From positions 1-64,000 of the forward strand of contig NZ_KB894426.1 in assembly GCF_000374445.1 (NCBI RefSeq): DNA of 64,000 bases, read 5' to 3'. Source of the DNA: Actinokineospora enzanensis DSM 44649. GTDB taxonomy: Bacteria; Actinomycetota; Actinomycetes; Mycobacteriales; Pseudonocardiaceae. Within the stretch, counting starts at the first letter, position 1; every line of letters starts with the position of its first letter. Both the position numbers and the translations under genes were made by a program. Below, piece after piece: positions 1 through 7,995 of this stretch. The notes under the pieces were generated by a model. That model was not told where the DNA came from and ran no database searches. It worked only from the letters and a program-made list of their open reading frames with translations.

Positions 1-289
1 ACACCCCACCGTCCGGAAGTGGCTGGAAGCGCACCCGCGCTTCCACATGCACTTCACCCCCACCTACTCCTCCTGGCTCAACCAGGTCGAGCGATGGTTC
101 GGTCTGCTCACCGACAAACGACTACGCCGCGCCGCCCACAAGTCCCTGCGCGCCCTGGAGAACGACATCCGCGACTGGATCAAGACCTGGAACGAGAACC
201 CCAACCCCTTCGTCTGGACCAAGAACGCGGACGAGATCCTCGACCGCCTCGGCTCATATCTTGATCGAATTCCTGGCGCAGGACACTAG
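1..289 (+). mobile_element. IS630-family element, 3' end only
   Basis: Only the last part of the element lies in the window. The transposase reading frame runs in from the left edge and stops at 287-289. The terminal bases (ATTCCTGGCGCAGGACAC followed by TA) look like an IS630 end joined to a TA target dinucleotide, which is the known target of this family. The other end and the inverted repeat partner are outside the window, so the boundary is inferred. Confidence 0.7.
2..289 (+). CDS. IS630-family transposase, C-terminal fragment
   Basis: The frame is open from base 2 and encodes the end of a DDE transposase. The segment TPTYSSWLNQVERWF is the hallmark block around the last catalytic acidic residue (the E of NQVERWF) of IS630-type transposases, which catalyse cut-and-paste movement into TA sites. 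The remaining part, with FVWTKNADEILDRL near the end, is the usual C-terminal tail of this family. The N-terminal helix-turn-helix and the first two catalytic aspartates lie left of the window, so I cannot tell whether the gene is intact. Its TAG stop overlaps the stop of the convergent Lrp gene by 2 bp. Confidence 0.85.
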   Translation, partial: HPTVRKWLEAHPRFHMHFTPTYSSWLNQVERWFGLLTDKRLRRAAHKSLRALENDIRDWIKTWNENPNPFVWTKNADEILDRLGSYLDRIPGAGH

Positions 290-1251
290 GTTCGGTTGGC
301 GGCTCGTTTGACGGTCTTGATGATCGGGGCCGTCTCGATGTGGGTGATTGTGGGTAGGGCGGCCACGCGGGTGGTCAGGTAGTGGTAGAGGTCTTGTTGG
401 GTCGCGCACACGACGCTTGCCACCAGGCTGGTGGGGCCGGTTGTGGCTGCGGCGAAGGCGATTTCCGGGTGTTGGGCGAGGGTCGTGCCTGCCTCGACGA
501 GGTGGGTCGGGGAGACGGAGAGCCAGAGCAGGGTGCGGGGGCCGATGCCGAGCAGGCGGCTGTCGATGTCGAGGTCCAGGTAGAGGGCGCCGTGTTCGCG
601 TAGTTCGGTCATGCGGCGGCGGGTCGTGGTCGGGGACCAGCCGGTCGCTGTGGCGAGTTGTTCGTAGTCGGCGCGGCCGTCGGCGGCGAGGGTGGCCAGG
701 AGTTTTCGGTCGCCGTCGTCGAGGTGGACGGGGCCGGGGCGGGGTGCGGTCGGGGGTGGGCGTAGGCGGTCGATCTCGGCGGGGGTGAGGGGGCCGAGCT
801 TGGCGACGATGCTGTCGGCGCCGCCGTAGAAGGTGTGCAGGACGGAGTGGGCGGTGACGCCTTCGACGCGGGGGGTGCGCGGGAGTTTGGCGAGCAGCAG
901 GGACTCGCTGTCGGCGGCGTTCTCGGTGCGGACGTTGCAGGTGATCTCGGTGCCGCCGGAGGTGAGGCTGACCCAGGACGTGTCGGGGCGGCGGGCCAGT
1001 GCCTCGGCGACCGGGGCCGCCGCGGCCGGGGCGCAGCGGACGCGGAGGAACCAGAGTGTGGCGCCGAGGGCGGTCGGGTCCACGGCGCCGAACACTCGGA
1101 GCGATCCGGATGAACGCAATCTGGCGTAGCGGCGCGCGATGGTGCGATCCGACACGCCCAGGACGGCGGCGATTGTGCTGAACGGGGCCCGCGCGTCGAT
1201 CTGCAGCGCGTGCACGAGGCGGCGGTCCAGCTCGTCGAAGTCGGATTCCAC
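286..1251 (-). CDS. Lrp/AsnC-family regulator with two HTH-ligand lobes
   Basis: About 321 aa, twice the usual Lrp length. The first winged helix is at residues 1-60 (LDRRLVHALQIDARAPFS, then SDRTIARRYARL) with a ligand-sensing region after it. A second HTH (LDDGDRKLLATLAADGRADY) begins near residue 175 with another sensing lobe that ends THIETAPIIKTVKR, the normal Lrp C-terminal motif. Such tandem Lrp proteins are common in actinomycetes and bind DNA as pseudo-dimers. I chose the GTG at 1251 because homology starts there; an ATG lies upstream at 1365 but would overlap the divergent monooxygenase promoter. It probably controls the divergent monooxygenase gene 116 bp away (inference). The last codons coincide with the end of the IS630 element. 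Confidence 0.85.
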   Translation of the reverse strand: MESDFDELDRRLVHALQIDARAPFSTIAAVLGVSDRTIARRYARLRSSGSLRVFGAVDPTALGATLWFLRVRCAPAAAAPVAEALARRPDTSWVSLTSGGTEITCNVRTENAADSESLLLAKLPRTPRVEGVTAHSVLHTFYGGADSIVAKLGPLTPAEIDRLRPPPTAPRPGPVHLDDGDRKLLATLAADGRADYEQLATATGWSPTTTRRRMTELREHGALYLDLDIDSRLLGIGPRTLLWLSVSPTHLVEAGTTLAQHPEIAFAAATTGPTSLVASVVCATQQDLYHYLTTRVAALPTITHIETAPIIKTVKRAANRT

Positions 1252-1367
1252 CGCTCGGAGCGTAGATGGTGTCGGATGTCGGTGCAATCGGGTGTGCTGC
1301 TGGCTTGATCGTCGGGGCAGGGCGGAGCGTTGTTCTTGTCCTGATCGACACAACCAGGGGAGCAATC

Positions 1368-2810
1368 ATGCATACCGACGTGCTCGTGGTCGGCGCCGGA
1401 CCGACCGGGATGATGGTGGCCAACGAACTGCTGCTGGCCGGGGTGTCGACCGTGGTGGTCGACCGACTGTCCAGGCGCAGTGAGCTGTCCAGGGCGGGCG
1501 GGGTGCAGTCCCGCACATTGGCGGCGCTCGACCAGCGCGGTCTGCTGGAACCGTTGCTGGCCACCGGGGACTACCCGATCAGCGCCGGTCACTTCGCCGG
1601 GTTCCCGCTCTCGCTCGACTTCGCCCGGCACCGCCTGCCGTGGCGGTCCGTGCCGCAGGTGGTGATCGAAGGGTTCCTTGAGGAGCACCTCGCCACGCAT
1701 GGCCTGCGCGTGCGCCGGGACCACGAACTCGTGGCCATTGACCAGGACTCGGACGGTGTCACCGCGACCTTCGCCGATGGCACCGCCCTCCGCGGCCGCT
1801 ACCTCGTCGCCGCGGACGGCGCGCACAGCACGGTGCGCTCATTGCTCCGAGTCGATTTCCCCGGGCAGTCCGGTACGGCGACGGTGGTCGCCGCCGACGT
1901 GCGGCTGGGCGGTGTCGACGACCGGATGTCGCATGTCTGGAGCCCCGACGGGCATTGGGCGGCGGTGTTCCCGCTCGGTACCGACTCCCAAGGCAGGCGG
2001 TTGAGCCGTCTCGTCCTCGGCGGACCACGTCATTCGCTGCCCAGGGATGTCGAGGTCACCGAGGAGGAGATCCGCGAGAGTCTGCGCACCGTGCTCGGAT
2101 CGAACGCGCGGTTGCTCGAACTGCGTTACGGCCGCCGCATCACCGACACCGCCCGCCAGGCCGCGCAATACCGGCACGGGCGGGTGCTGTTGGCCGGGGA
2201 CGCCGCGCACGTCCATCTCCCGCTCGGAGCGCAGGGCATGAACACCGGGATGCAGGACGCGATCAATCTCGGCTGGAAGCTCGGTGCGACCGTGCGCGGC
2301 TGGGCGCCGGACGGCCTGCTCGACACCTATCACGCGGAGCGCCACCCGGCCGGGGCCGCCGTGCTGCGCAACGTCCAGGCGCAGTGCCTGGTGATGGACT
2401 GGGCGGGCACCCGAGCGCCGGATGTGTTGGCCACCAAGGAACTCCTCACGGACCTGGCGCGACTTCCCGATGTGCAACGCCATCTGGGCGACCTGATGTC
2501 CGGGATGGCCATCCGCTACGCCATGCCGGGCGTCGACCGGCACCCGCTCATCGGCCGCCCGGTGCCGGACCTGCCGCTCGACCCGACCCGGTTGCACGCA
2601 TTGCTCCGATCCGGACGCGGCATCCTGCTGGACCCGGAAGGCGAGCACGGCAAGCTCGCCGACCTCTGGTCCGACCGTGTCGATCACGTCGACTATGTGC
2701 GTCAGGGCACCGAACCGATGCTCGTCCGCCCGGACGGCTACGTCTGCTGGGCGGGCGACCCGGACGACCTGGAGCCTGCCCTCGGCCACTGGTTCGGCCA
2801 GGCAGGCTGA
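1368..2810 (+). CDS. FAD-dependent monooxygenase, Rox/aromatic polyketide hydroxylase type
   Basis: 480 aa. The N-terminus VLVVGAGPTGMMVANEL is the GxGxxG dinucleotide fold for FAD. YLVAADGAHSTVRSLL near residue 150 is the DG motif, and VLLAGDAAHVHLPLGAQGMN near residue 275 is the GD motif that contacts the FAD ribose. The thioredoxin-like C-terminal tail (LLRSGRGILLDPEG to the end) is typical of rifampicin monooxygenase Rox and PgaE-like hydroxylases. These use NAD(P)H and O2 to hydroxylate aromatic substrates. Substrate unknown; inactivation of an aromatic antibiotic is one option. The ATG at 1368 has AGGGGAGC upstream; an earlier in-frame ATG at 1266 would add 34 unrelated residues. Confidence 0.85.
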   Translation: MHTDVLVVGAGPTGMMVANELLLAGVSTVVVDRLSRRSELSRAGGVQSRTLAALDQRGLLEPLLATGDYPISAGHFAGFPLSLDFARHRLPWRSVPQVVIEGFLEEHLATHGLRVRRDHELVAIDQDSDGVTATFADGTALRGRYLVAADGAHSTVRSLLRVDFPGQSGTATVVAADVRLGGVDDRMSHVWSPDGHWAAVFPLGTDSQGRRLSRLVLGGPRHSLPRDVEVTEEEIRESLRTVLGSNARLLELRYGRRITDTARQAAQYRHGRVLLAGDAAHVHLPLGAQGMNTGMQDAINLGWKLGATVRGWAPDGLLDTYHAERHPAGAAVLRNVQAQCLVMDWAGTRAPDVLATKELLTDLARLPDVQRHLGDLMSGMAIRYAMPGVDRHPLIGRPVPDLPLDPTRLHALLRSGRGILLDPEGEHGKLADLWSDRVDHVDYVRQGTEPMLVRPDGYVCWAGDPDDLEPALGHWFGQAG

Positions 2811-2811
2811 G

Positions 2812-3468
2812 TCACGCCACGGCGATGTCGATGACGGGGTGGCTGCCCGGGTCGAGCCAGGCGACGATGGCGTCGACCGTCGGCGCCGGGACGCTGACGC
2901 AGCCCGCGGTCGGCCGCCCCGTGCTGACGTGCAGGAAGAACGCCGACCCGGCGCCCGTGACGACCGGGTCGCGGTTGTAGTCCATGACCACGGCCCGGTC
3001 GTAGGCGACGCCGACCCGGCCCAAGTCCTCCCCCGCCCGCTCGTCGAACGGGCAGGTGCCGGGCGCGCACCGGTACGGGGTGTTGTAGAGCGGCGAGTGC
3101 ACATCGGACACCCACCAGTCGGACGCGTCGACCTGCCGGTAGGGCAACGGGGTCCCGAGGCCCGGCTTGTTCCCGAACGCCTCGGTCAAGGTCCACACGC
3201 CCGCGGGGGTCTTGGTGCCTGCCTCGCTCGCCCGCCCCACCCCGGCCTTCCCGACGTACGCGCCGACGGGGCCGATCTCCGCGGCCCACCCGGTCGAGGT
3301 GCGCCGCCAGGCGGTCAGGGTGGCGGTGGTCGAGGTGGCGGTCGGGGCGATCACGGTGATCACCTGGTTCGCGTCGCCGGTGTAAGGAAGCGGCAATCCC
3401 TCCGCCGCCGCGACACCACTACCGGCGAGCATCGCGAACACCACCAGAGCGATAATCCGACTGCGCAT
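2812..3468 (-). CDS. Secreted L,D-transpeptidase family protein
   Basis: 218 aa. The start MRSRIIALVVFAMLAGSGVAAA is a cleavable signal peptide (MR, hydrophobic core, AAA), so the enzyme acts outside the membrane on peptidoglycan. The C-terminal FFLHVSTGRPTAGCVSV contains the HxxTG...S/TxGC motif with the catalytic cysteine of the YkuD/YafK-like L,D-transpeptidase fold. The segment GKAGVGRASEAGTKTPAGVW matches the family's substrate-loop region. The ATG at 3468 is preceded by GGGAGAG six bases upstream; a further ATG at 3483 lies before the RBS and is unlikely. The stop is 1 bp from that of the convergent monooxygenase gene, with no room for a terminator. Confidence 0.85.
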   Translation of the reverse strand: MRSRIIALVVFAMLAGSGVAAAEGLPLPYTGDANQVITVIAPTATSTTATLTAWRRTSTGWAAEIGPVGAYVGKAGVGRASEAGTKTPAGVWTLTEAFGNKPGLGTPLPYRQVDASDWWVSDVHSPLYNTPYRCAPGTCPFDERAGEDLGRVGVAYDRAVVMDYNRDPVVTGAGSAFFLHVSTGRPTAGCVSVPAPTVDAIVAWLDPGSHPVIDIAVA

Positions 3469-3735
3469 CTCGAACTCTCCCAACGGGAACGGTCATCCCC
3501 CACTGGCCTACCCGGCAGACCCCAGCATGCCACGCACCGGACCACCAAATGCACCCACAAGTGTGAGCGAGGCTCGCCACCGACGACCGGGACGGCACCA
3601 GGGCACGGTGACGCACCGAAAGAAAGTCGTTGATCGCCACTCGTTTGGCGGCGCGGTCGGGGCCGGACGGTTGGATACGTTGATGAGCGGCGGCCCGCGC
3701 GGTGCCGTCGGTGGGTGCCGCGAAGGGAGTACGCC

Positions 3736-5109
3736 GTGGACGCGACCGCCGGGGTCGGGAGCACGTTGATCGTGTTGTACTCGATGTCCTATGACGCGGC
3801 GTTGTTGAGCAGGCTGCCGTTCATGAACCACGCGGCCGAGCGGGGGCTGTCCCAGATCGGGGCATTGCGGGCGCCGGGCACGCGGGTCGTGGTGGTCACC
3901 CCCGAGCCGGTCGCGGAGGAAGTGCTGGAGTACTACCTGCGGGACGCCTCGGGGTTCTCCGAGGACGAGTTGCCGGGGATTCGGGCGAGGCTGGAACTGC
4001 ACCGGCCGCGGCCGGACGGCGACGGGGCGTTGGACGCACGGACTTTGGGGGACGCCGAGCTGATGGCGCACCTGCGGAAGGCGGTCGCGGACAGCGGGTC
4101 GGCGCGGCTGGTCAACTTCGCCGCGTCCGCGGAGGGGGACGAGCTGGCGGCGGCGCTCGGGGTCGCGGCCGAGCAGGCGCCCGCGGCGCACATCCGGGAC
4201 ATGGGCGGGAAGCTGGGCGGCAAGCGGGTGCTGCGGTTGGCCAACGTGCCCACGCCGGGCGGGCCGCTGGAGCGGCTGCACACACCGGATGAGGTGATCG
4301 TCGCGTGCCGGGACCTGGCGGCCGAGCCGGACCCGCCCACCCGGGTCGCGCTGAAGCTGGACGACCCGAAGTGGGGGGCCGGGGTCGGCACCGTGGTGCT
4401 GGACCTGGCCGCGGCGGTGACCGGCGACCTGGCCGGGGCGGTGGTCAAGCAGGCGCAGCCGTGGCCGGACGTGGTGGCCGACATGGCGGTCGGCGGCGCC
4501 ATCCTGGAGGCCTTCCTGCTCGACGTCGTGGCCTCGCCGAGCGGGCAGGCGGCGATCGACGCGGACGGCGAGGTGCGGGTGATCTCCACGCACGACCAGC
4601 TCCTCGACGGCGACCGCTACATCGGCTGCGTCGGCCCGGCGTCGGCGCCGCTGGTGGAGCGGATGCGCGAGCACCTCGCCGCCACCGGCAAGGTGCTGGC
4701 GGGCCACGGGGTGCGCGGCACGTTCGGGGTGGACTTCATCGCGGACACCGACGGCGTGCTGCTGGCGACCGAGATCAACCTGCGCAAGGTCGGACCGAGC
4801 CACGTCACCGCGCACGTCGCGGACGCGGCGTCGCTCGACGCGCACTTCGTCCACCACCGGGTGCACGAACCCGCCGTGCTGGCCCACCGCACGATCGGGG
4901 ACGTGGTGGAGGGACTGCGCTCGCGCGGACTGCTCTTCGACCACACCAGCCGTACGGGCGTCCTGCTGCACATGCTCGGTGCGATCCCGGGCTGCGGTTA
5001 TCTGGAGACCACGGCGGTGGAGTCGACCCGGGCCCGCGCGTTCGACCTGGACCGCAGGCTGCGGGCGGCGCTGGGGCTCGCGCCGGTGGACGACCCGGTT
5101 CGACTCTGA
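3736..5109 (+). CDS. PGM1-type ATP-grasp peptide ligase (copy 1)
   Basis: 457 aa. Residues about 1-165 match the pre-ATP-grasp region of pheganomycin-ligase PGM1-like enzymes (TPEPVAEEVLEYYLRDASG), followed by an ATP-grasp core. FGVDFIADTDG and ATEINLRKVGPS form the Mg-ATP carboxylate-binding E-x-N-L-R block, and the C-terminal RTGVLLHMLGAIPG matches the PGM1 C-terminal domain. Family members activate a carboxylate as acyl phosphate and join it to an amine of an amino acid or peptide. A second copy at 19846 has the same architecture with GVDFIVI, CELNLRATG and GVVLHLLSALPE. The GTG at 3736 has AAGGGAG six bases upstream, so I prefer it to the GTG at 3715. The racemase follows 69 bp downstream. 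Membership in the RiPP-like locus is inferred from proximity and the paralogue. Confidence 0.8.
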   Translation: MDATAGVGSTLIVLYSMSYDAALLSRLPFMNHAAERGLSQIGALRAPGTRVVVVTPEPVAEEVLEYYLRDASGFSEDELPGIRARLELHRPRPDGDGALDARTLGDAELMAHLRKAVADSGSARLVNFAASAEGDELAAALGVAAEQAPAAHIRDMGGKLGGKRVLRLANVPTPGGPLERLHTPDEVIVACRDLAAEPDPPTRVALKLDDPKWGAGVGTVVLDLAAAVTGDLAGAVVKQAQPWPDVVADMAVGGAILEAFLLDVVASPSGQAAIDADGEVRVISTHDQLLDGDRYIGCVGPASAPLVERMREHLAATGKVLAGHGVRGTFGVDFIADTDGVLLATEINLRKVGPSHVTAHVADAASLDAHFVHHRVHEPAVLAHRTIGDVVEGLRSRGLLFDHTSRTGVLLHMLGAIPGCGYLETTAVESTRARAFDLDRRLRAALGLAPVDDPVRL

Positions 5110-5178
5110 ACACCCGGTCGAGTCAACTTCGGCGGCACGTCCGGCCATCCGGTCCACAGTGGGCATACCGTCGCGCGA

Positions 5179-5913
5179 GTGTCGACCTCACTGCGGGCCG
5201 TCGGACTGCTCGGTGGAATGAGCTGGCAGTCGACCGCCGAGTACTACCGCCTGCTCAACGAGCTCACCGCGGAGCGCCTGGGCGGTCTGCACTCGGCGCG
5301 CTGCCTGTTGTACTCGGTGGATTTCGCCGAGGTCGCGGTGCTGCAGACCGAGGAGCGCTGGGCCGAGGCGGCCGAGCTGCTGGCCGTCGCCGGGGAACGG
5401 CTGGTGCTGAGCGGGGCCGGGGTCGTGCTGGTCTGCAGCAACACCATGCACCTGGTGGCCGGTCCGCTGGCCGAGCGGGTACCGCTGCTGCATCTGGGCG
5501 ACGTGACCGCGGCCGCGGTGCGGGCGGCCGGGGTGACGCGGGTGGGGTTGCTGGGCACCGCGTTCACCATGGAGCGGCCGTTCTACCGGGAACATCTGGC
5601 CGGACACGGGATCGAGGCCATCGTGCCGGACGCGGACGACCGGGCGCTGGTCCACCGGGTGATCTACGAGGAGCTGTGCCGGGGGATTTTCACCGACGCC
5701 GCGCGCGAGGCATTCGCGGGGGTGGTGCGCGGGTTGGTCGCGCGGGGCGCGCAGGGTGTGATCTACGGCTGCACCGAGATCGAACTGCTGCTCGACTCGG
5801 CGCACAGCCCGATCCCCGCCTTCCCGACCACCCGGTTGCACGCGGAGGCCGCCGTGCGCTTCGCCGTGGGCGAGCGGCTGGCGGACATCGCGCCCGCATT
5901 CAGCCGGGTATGA
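5179..5913 (+). CDS. Aspartate/glutamate-type amino acid racemase (YgeA-like)
   Basis: 244 aa. The N-terminus GLLGGMSWQSTAEYYRLLN is diagnostic for the PLP-independent Asp/Glu racemase family. Both catalytic cysteines are present: VLVCSNTMHL near residue 82 and YGCTEIELLL near residue 196. The enzyme abstracts the alpha proton from one face with one cysteine and reprotonates with the other; YgeA-type members accept several amino acids. It lies 69 bp after the ATP-grasp ligase on the same strand, so it could supply a D-amino acid for ligation (inference). There is no clear ribosome site before the GTG, and CATACC lies about 10 bases upstream, which suggests a leaderless message. It converges on the methyltransferase gene. 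Confidence 0.85.
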   Translation: MSTSLRAVGLLGGMSWQSTAEYYRLLNELTAERLGGLHSARCLLYSVDFAEVAVLQTEERWAEAAELLAVAGERLVLSGAGVVLVCSNTMHLVAGPLAERVPLLHLGDVTAAAVRAAGVTRVGLLGTAFTMERPFYREHLAGHGIEAIVPDADDRALVHRVIYEELCRGIFTDAAREAFAGVVRGLVARGAQGVIYGCTEIELLLDSAHSPIPAFPTTRLHAEAAVRFAVGERLADIAPAFSRV

Positions 5914-6083
5914 CCGGAAGCCGCCACGGCACAAGCGTCAGCCGCGACTGAGGACAATGGCGCGGCCGAGAACCGGCGGCGACCGTGTCGGTGGCCACCC
6001 TGCCGCCGAGGCCCGAGCGGCCATCGGCGAAGCGGCTCGCAGAGGCCAGGTCCGGTCGGTATCACTCGGTCGGCCGGTTGCCA

Positions 6084-6881
6084 TCAGGAAGGTTTGGTGG
6101 CGATCGACAGGTGCCAGGTCAGACCAAGGGTGCCGGTGCCCTCGTCGACGAGTCGGGCGAGCAGGGCCGTGAGCAGCCGCTGGGCGGTGACGCGGGTTCG
6201 GTCTGGAGCGGTCGCGTAGGTGGCGTAGGCGGTCGGGGCCAGGTTGGCCAGTTCGGTCAGGTAGGCGTCGGTCGAGGCGATGGGCCATGACCAGCTGAAG
6301 GGGTGGCGGGTGGGCGTGGTCAGCCCTGCCCGGGTCGTGGCCGTGGTGATCTCCTCGGTCGAGTCGTCGAAGGGGCCGCGGTGGTCGGCGGGTCGGATCA
6401 ACGAGGGGATGACTCGGGCGAGGGTGGCCGCGCCCAGGGTGATCATTCGGCAGGTGGTGGGAGCGTCCCAGGTGTGGATGAGCAGACGACCGCCGGGGCG
6501 CAGTACTCGGGCGGCTTCGACGACCATCCGCTCCGGGGTGGGGAGCGCCCACCAGGAGGACAGCAACGTGACGGCGTCGGTTGTATTGGCCCCCAACGGC
6601 AGTCTTGCCGCGTCGGCTTGCAGGAAGGTCGTCGGGGTCGTGGTCCAGGCTTTGTGCAGCGCGGTGGGGGCCAGATCCAGGCCGATGCGGATCAGTGGAC
6701 CGGGCAGGGCTCGGAGCAGAGCACCGTCTCCACAGGCCACATCGACGACGGTCGCGTCTCGGGGCAGTGGGGAAAGAACTCGCACGACGGAGTCGAGTAC
6801 GGCGGCGGCCGCCGCTCCGCCGGTGGGTGACTCGACCGAGTGCACGCCGTCCCAGTGGGCCTGGCTGTGGTAGTTCACCAC
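6084..6881 (-). CDS. Class I SAM-dependent methyltransferase
   Basis: About 265 aa. VVDVACGDGALLRAL is motif I (SAM-binding glycine loop), FLQADAARLPL is motif III, and VLRPGGRLLIHTWD is the post-III strand typical of Methyltransf_11 enzymes. The N-terminus NYHSQAHWDGVHSVE is usual for this subgroup, which methylates small molecules or peptides at N, O or C. The start is one of two adjacent GTG codons (6881 or 6878) that overlap the TGA of the protease gene, so translation is probably coupled. It is the last gene of the minus-strand precursor operon and is most simply a tailoring enzyme (inference). Confidence 0.75.
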   Translation of the reverse strand: MVNYHSQAHWDGVHSVESPTGGAAAAAVLDSVVRVLSPLPRDATVVDVACGDGALLRALPGPLIRIGLDLAPTALHKAWTTTPTTFLQADAARLPLGANTTDAVTLLSSWWALPTPERMVVEAARVLRPGGRLLIHTWDAPTTCRMITLGAATLARVIPSLIRPADHRGPFDDSTEEITTATTRAGLTTPTRHPFSWSWPIASTDAYLTELANLAPTAYATYATAPDRTRVTAQRLLTALLARLVDEGTGTLGLTWHLSIATKPS

Positions 6882-7912
6882 AGCAGGAGCCACACCACGC
6901 AGGCGGCGACCGCGAGACGGCCCAGGACGGTCAGGGCAGCGAAAGCGACATAGCCGAGGCTGACAACGAATCCGACCGACCGGGTGCCGCCGAGGAGACC
7001 GCGGACGTGTGCGAAGGAGCGGCCGCGCAGGTTGTCCAGGCCGGGGACGGTCGTGAGCAGCAGGTAGGCGTCGCCGTCGAAGGCGGGGATGAGAGTGGGG
7101 ATGATGAAGACCGTGCCGGACAGGACCATCGCCAGACCCAGCCAGCGCAGCGGGTCCGGGAGCGGGGGCAGCCACAGGCAGGCGCCCGCAGCGGCGTAGA
7201 CGAGGCTGCCGAGCGGGCCCGCGGCGACGGTGACCAGGCGGGGGCCCGGTGGCAGGGCGGCCCAGCGCTGTTGGTCCGGTTCCGTCCAGGCGAACGGGAA
7301 CAATGACCGTAGGCCTAGACCGACCTCTCTGACCGCCACCTCGTAGTGACGGCAGGCCAATGCGTGGCCGCCTTCGTGGAACACCGTGGAGAGCAATACG
7401 ACCACAAGCAGACAGGGCAATCCCCACCCGCGCACCGCGTCGGGCACCGCGGCCACGAACTCGCCGCCTCGGGTGATCAGGAGGCCGGTCAGCACCCCCA
7501 GCGACAGGACCGTTGTGGTGCGGACGAAGGAGCGTCGTACCAGCCAGGGCGTCCGGCGGAGCACGACGTCGAGGGCGCGGGTCGGGTCTGCGGTGCCGAT
7601 GTCGACGCGGTCGAGGGCGACCACCGCGCGCGCGATCCGGCGGACCGGTGACGGCGGCGGTTCCAGGACGCCGAGAGCCAGCAGCCGGGTCTCGAAGGCG
7701 CGGACCTTCTCCGGGGTGGCGCCGGGCAGGCCCTCGGCGACGGCCGCGTAGGTCCGCACCCCGTCGAACCGGCGGGCCAAGGCCAGTTCGGCGCGGCCGA
7801 GCACCCAGCCCGCCCGGGTCCGGGGGTCGGTGACCCTGCTGCGCCCGCGATCGGCCGGGACCACCACCAGCCGGTGCGGGAAGCGGGCGCGTACGGTGTC
7901 GTCGGCACGCAT
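6875..7912 (-). CDS. PqqD-like domain fused to M50 membrane zinc protease
   Basis: 345 aa. Residues 8-85 resemble a PqqD/RRE winged helix (DPRTRAGWVLGRAELALARR, then KVRAFETRLLALGVLE). Such modules grip RiPP leader peptides. The rest is an integral-membrane M50 (site-2-protease type) domain with HEGGH at 179-183 as the zinc site and LIPAFDGDAY near 274-283 as the third-ligand motif. Related PqqD-M50 proteins are often annotated as peptide zinc metalloproteases in RiPP clusters. It should cut at the membrane, probably releasing or trimming the modified peptide (inference). The ATG at 7912 follows GGGAGGAGATCGGT. Its TGA overlaps the methyltransferase start. Confidence 0.8.
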   Translation of the reverse strand: MRADDTVRARFPHRLVVVPADRGRSRVTDPRTRAGWVLGRAELALARRFDGVRTYAAVAEGLPGATPEKVRAFETRLLALGVLEPPPSPVRRIARAVVALDRVDIGTADPTRALDVVLRRTPWLVRRSFVRTTTVLSLGVLTGLLITRGGEFVAAVPDAVRGWGLPCLLVVVLLSTVFHEGGHALACRHYEVAVREVGLGLRSLFPFAWTEPDQQRWAALPPGPRLVTVAAGPLGSLVYAAAGACLWLPPLPDPLRWLGLAMVLSGTVFIIPTLIPAFDGDAYLLLTTVPGLDNLRGRSFAHVRGLLGGTRSVGFVVSLGYVAFAALTVLGRLAVAACVVWLLLW

Positions 7913-7944
7913 ACCGATCTCCTCCCGGGACGTGATCCGTTCGG

Positions 7945-7995
7945 ACCGAATAGGACGACCACGGTCGGGAACGGGGCTTTCAGACCGAATAGGAC
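7945..7995. repeat. 13-bp direct repeat around the LanB-like stop codon
   Basis: GACCGAATAGGAC occurs at 7945-7957 and 7983-7995, 38 bp apart. One copy is inside the last codons of the LanB-like gene and the other lies in the gap before the M50 gene. It may be the trace of a small duplication. Confidence 0.5.

Noticed and set aside
3736..5109. D-Ala-D-Ala ligase or other classical ATP-grasp ligase
   Set aside because: The pre-ATP-grasp N-terminus and the C-terminal domain match the PGM1 type, and the paralogue at 19846 shares them.
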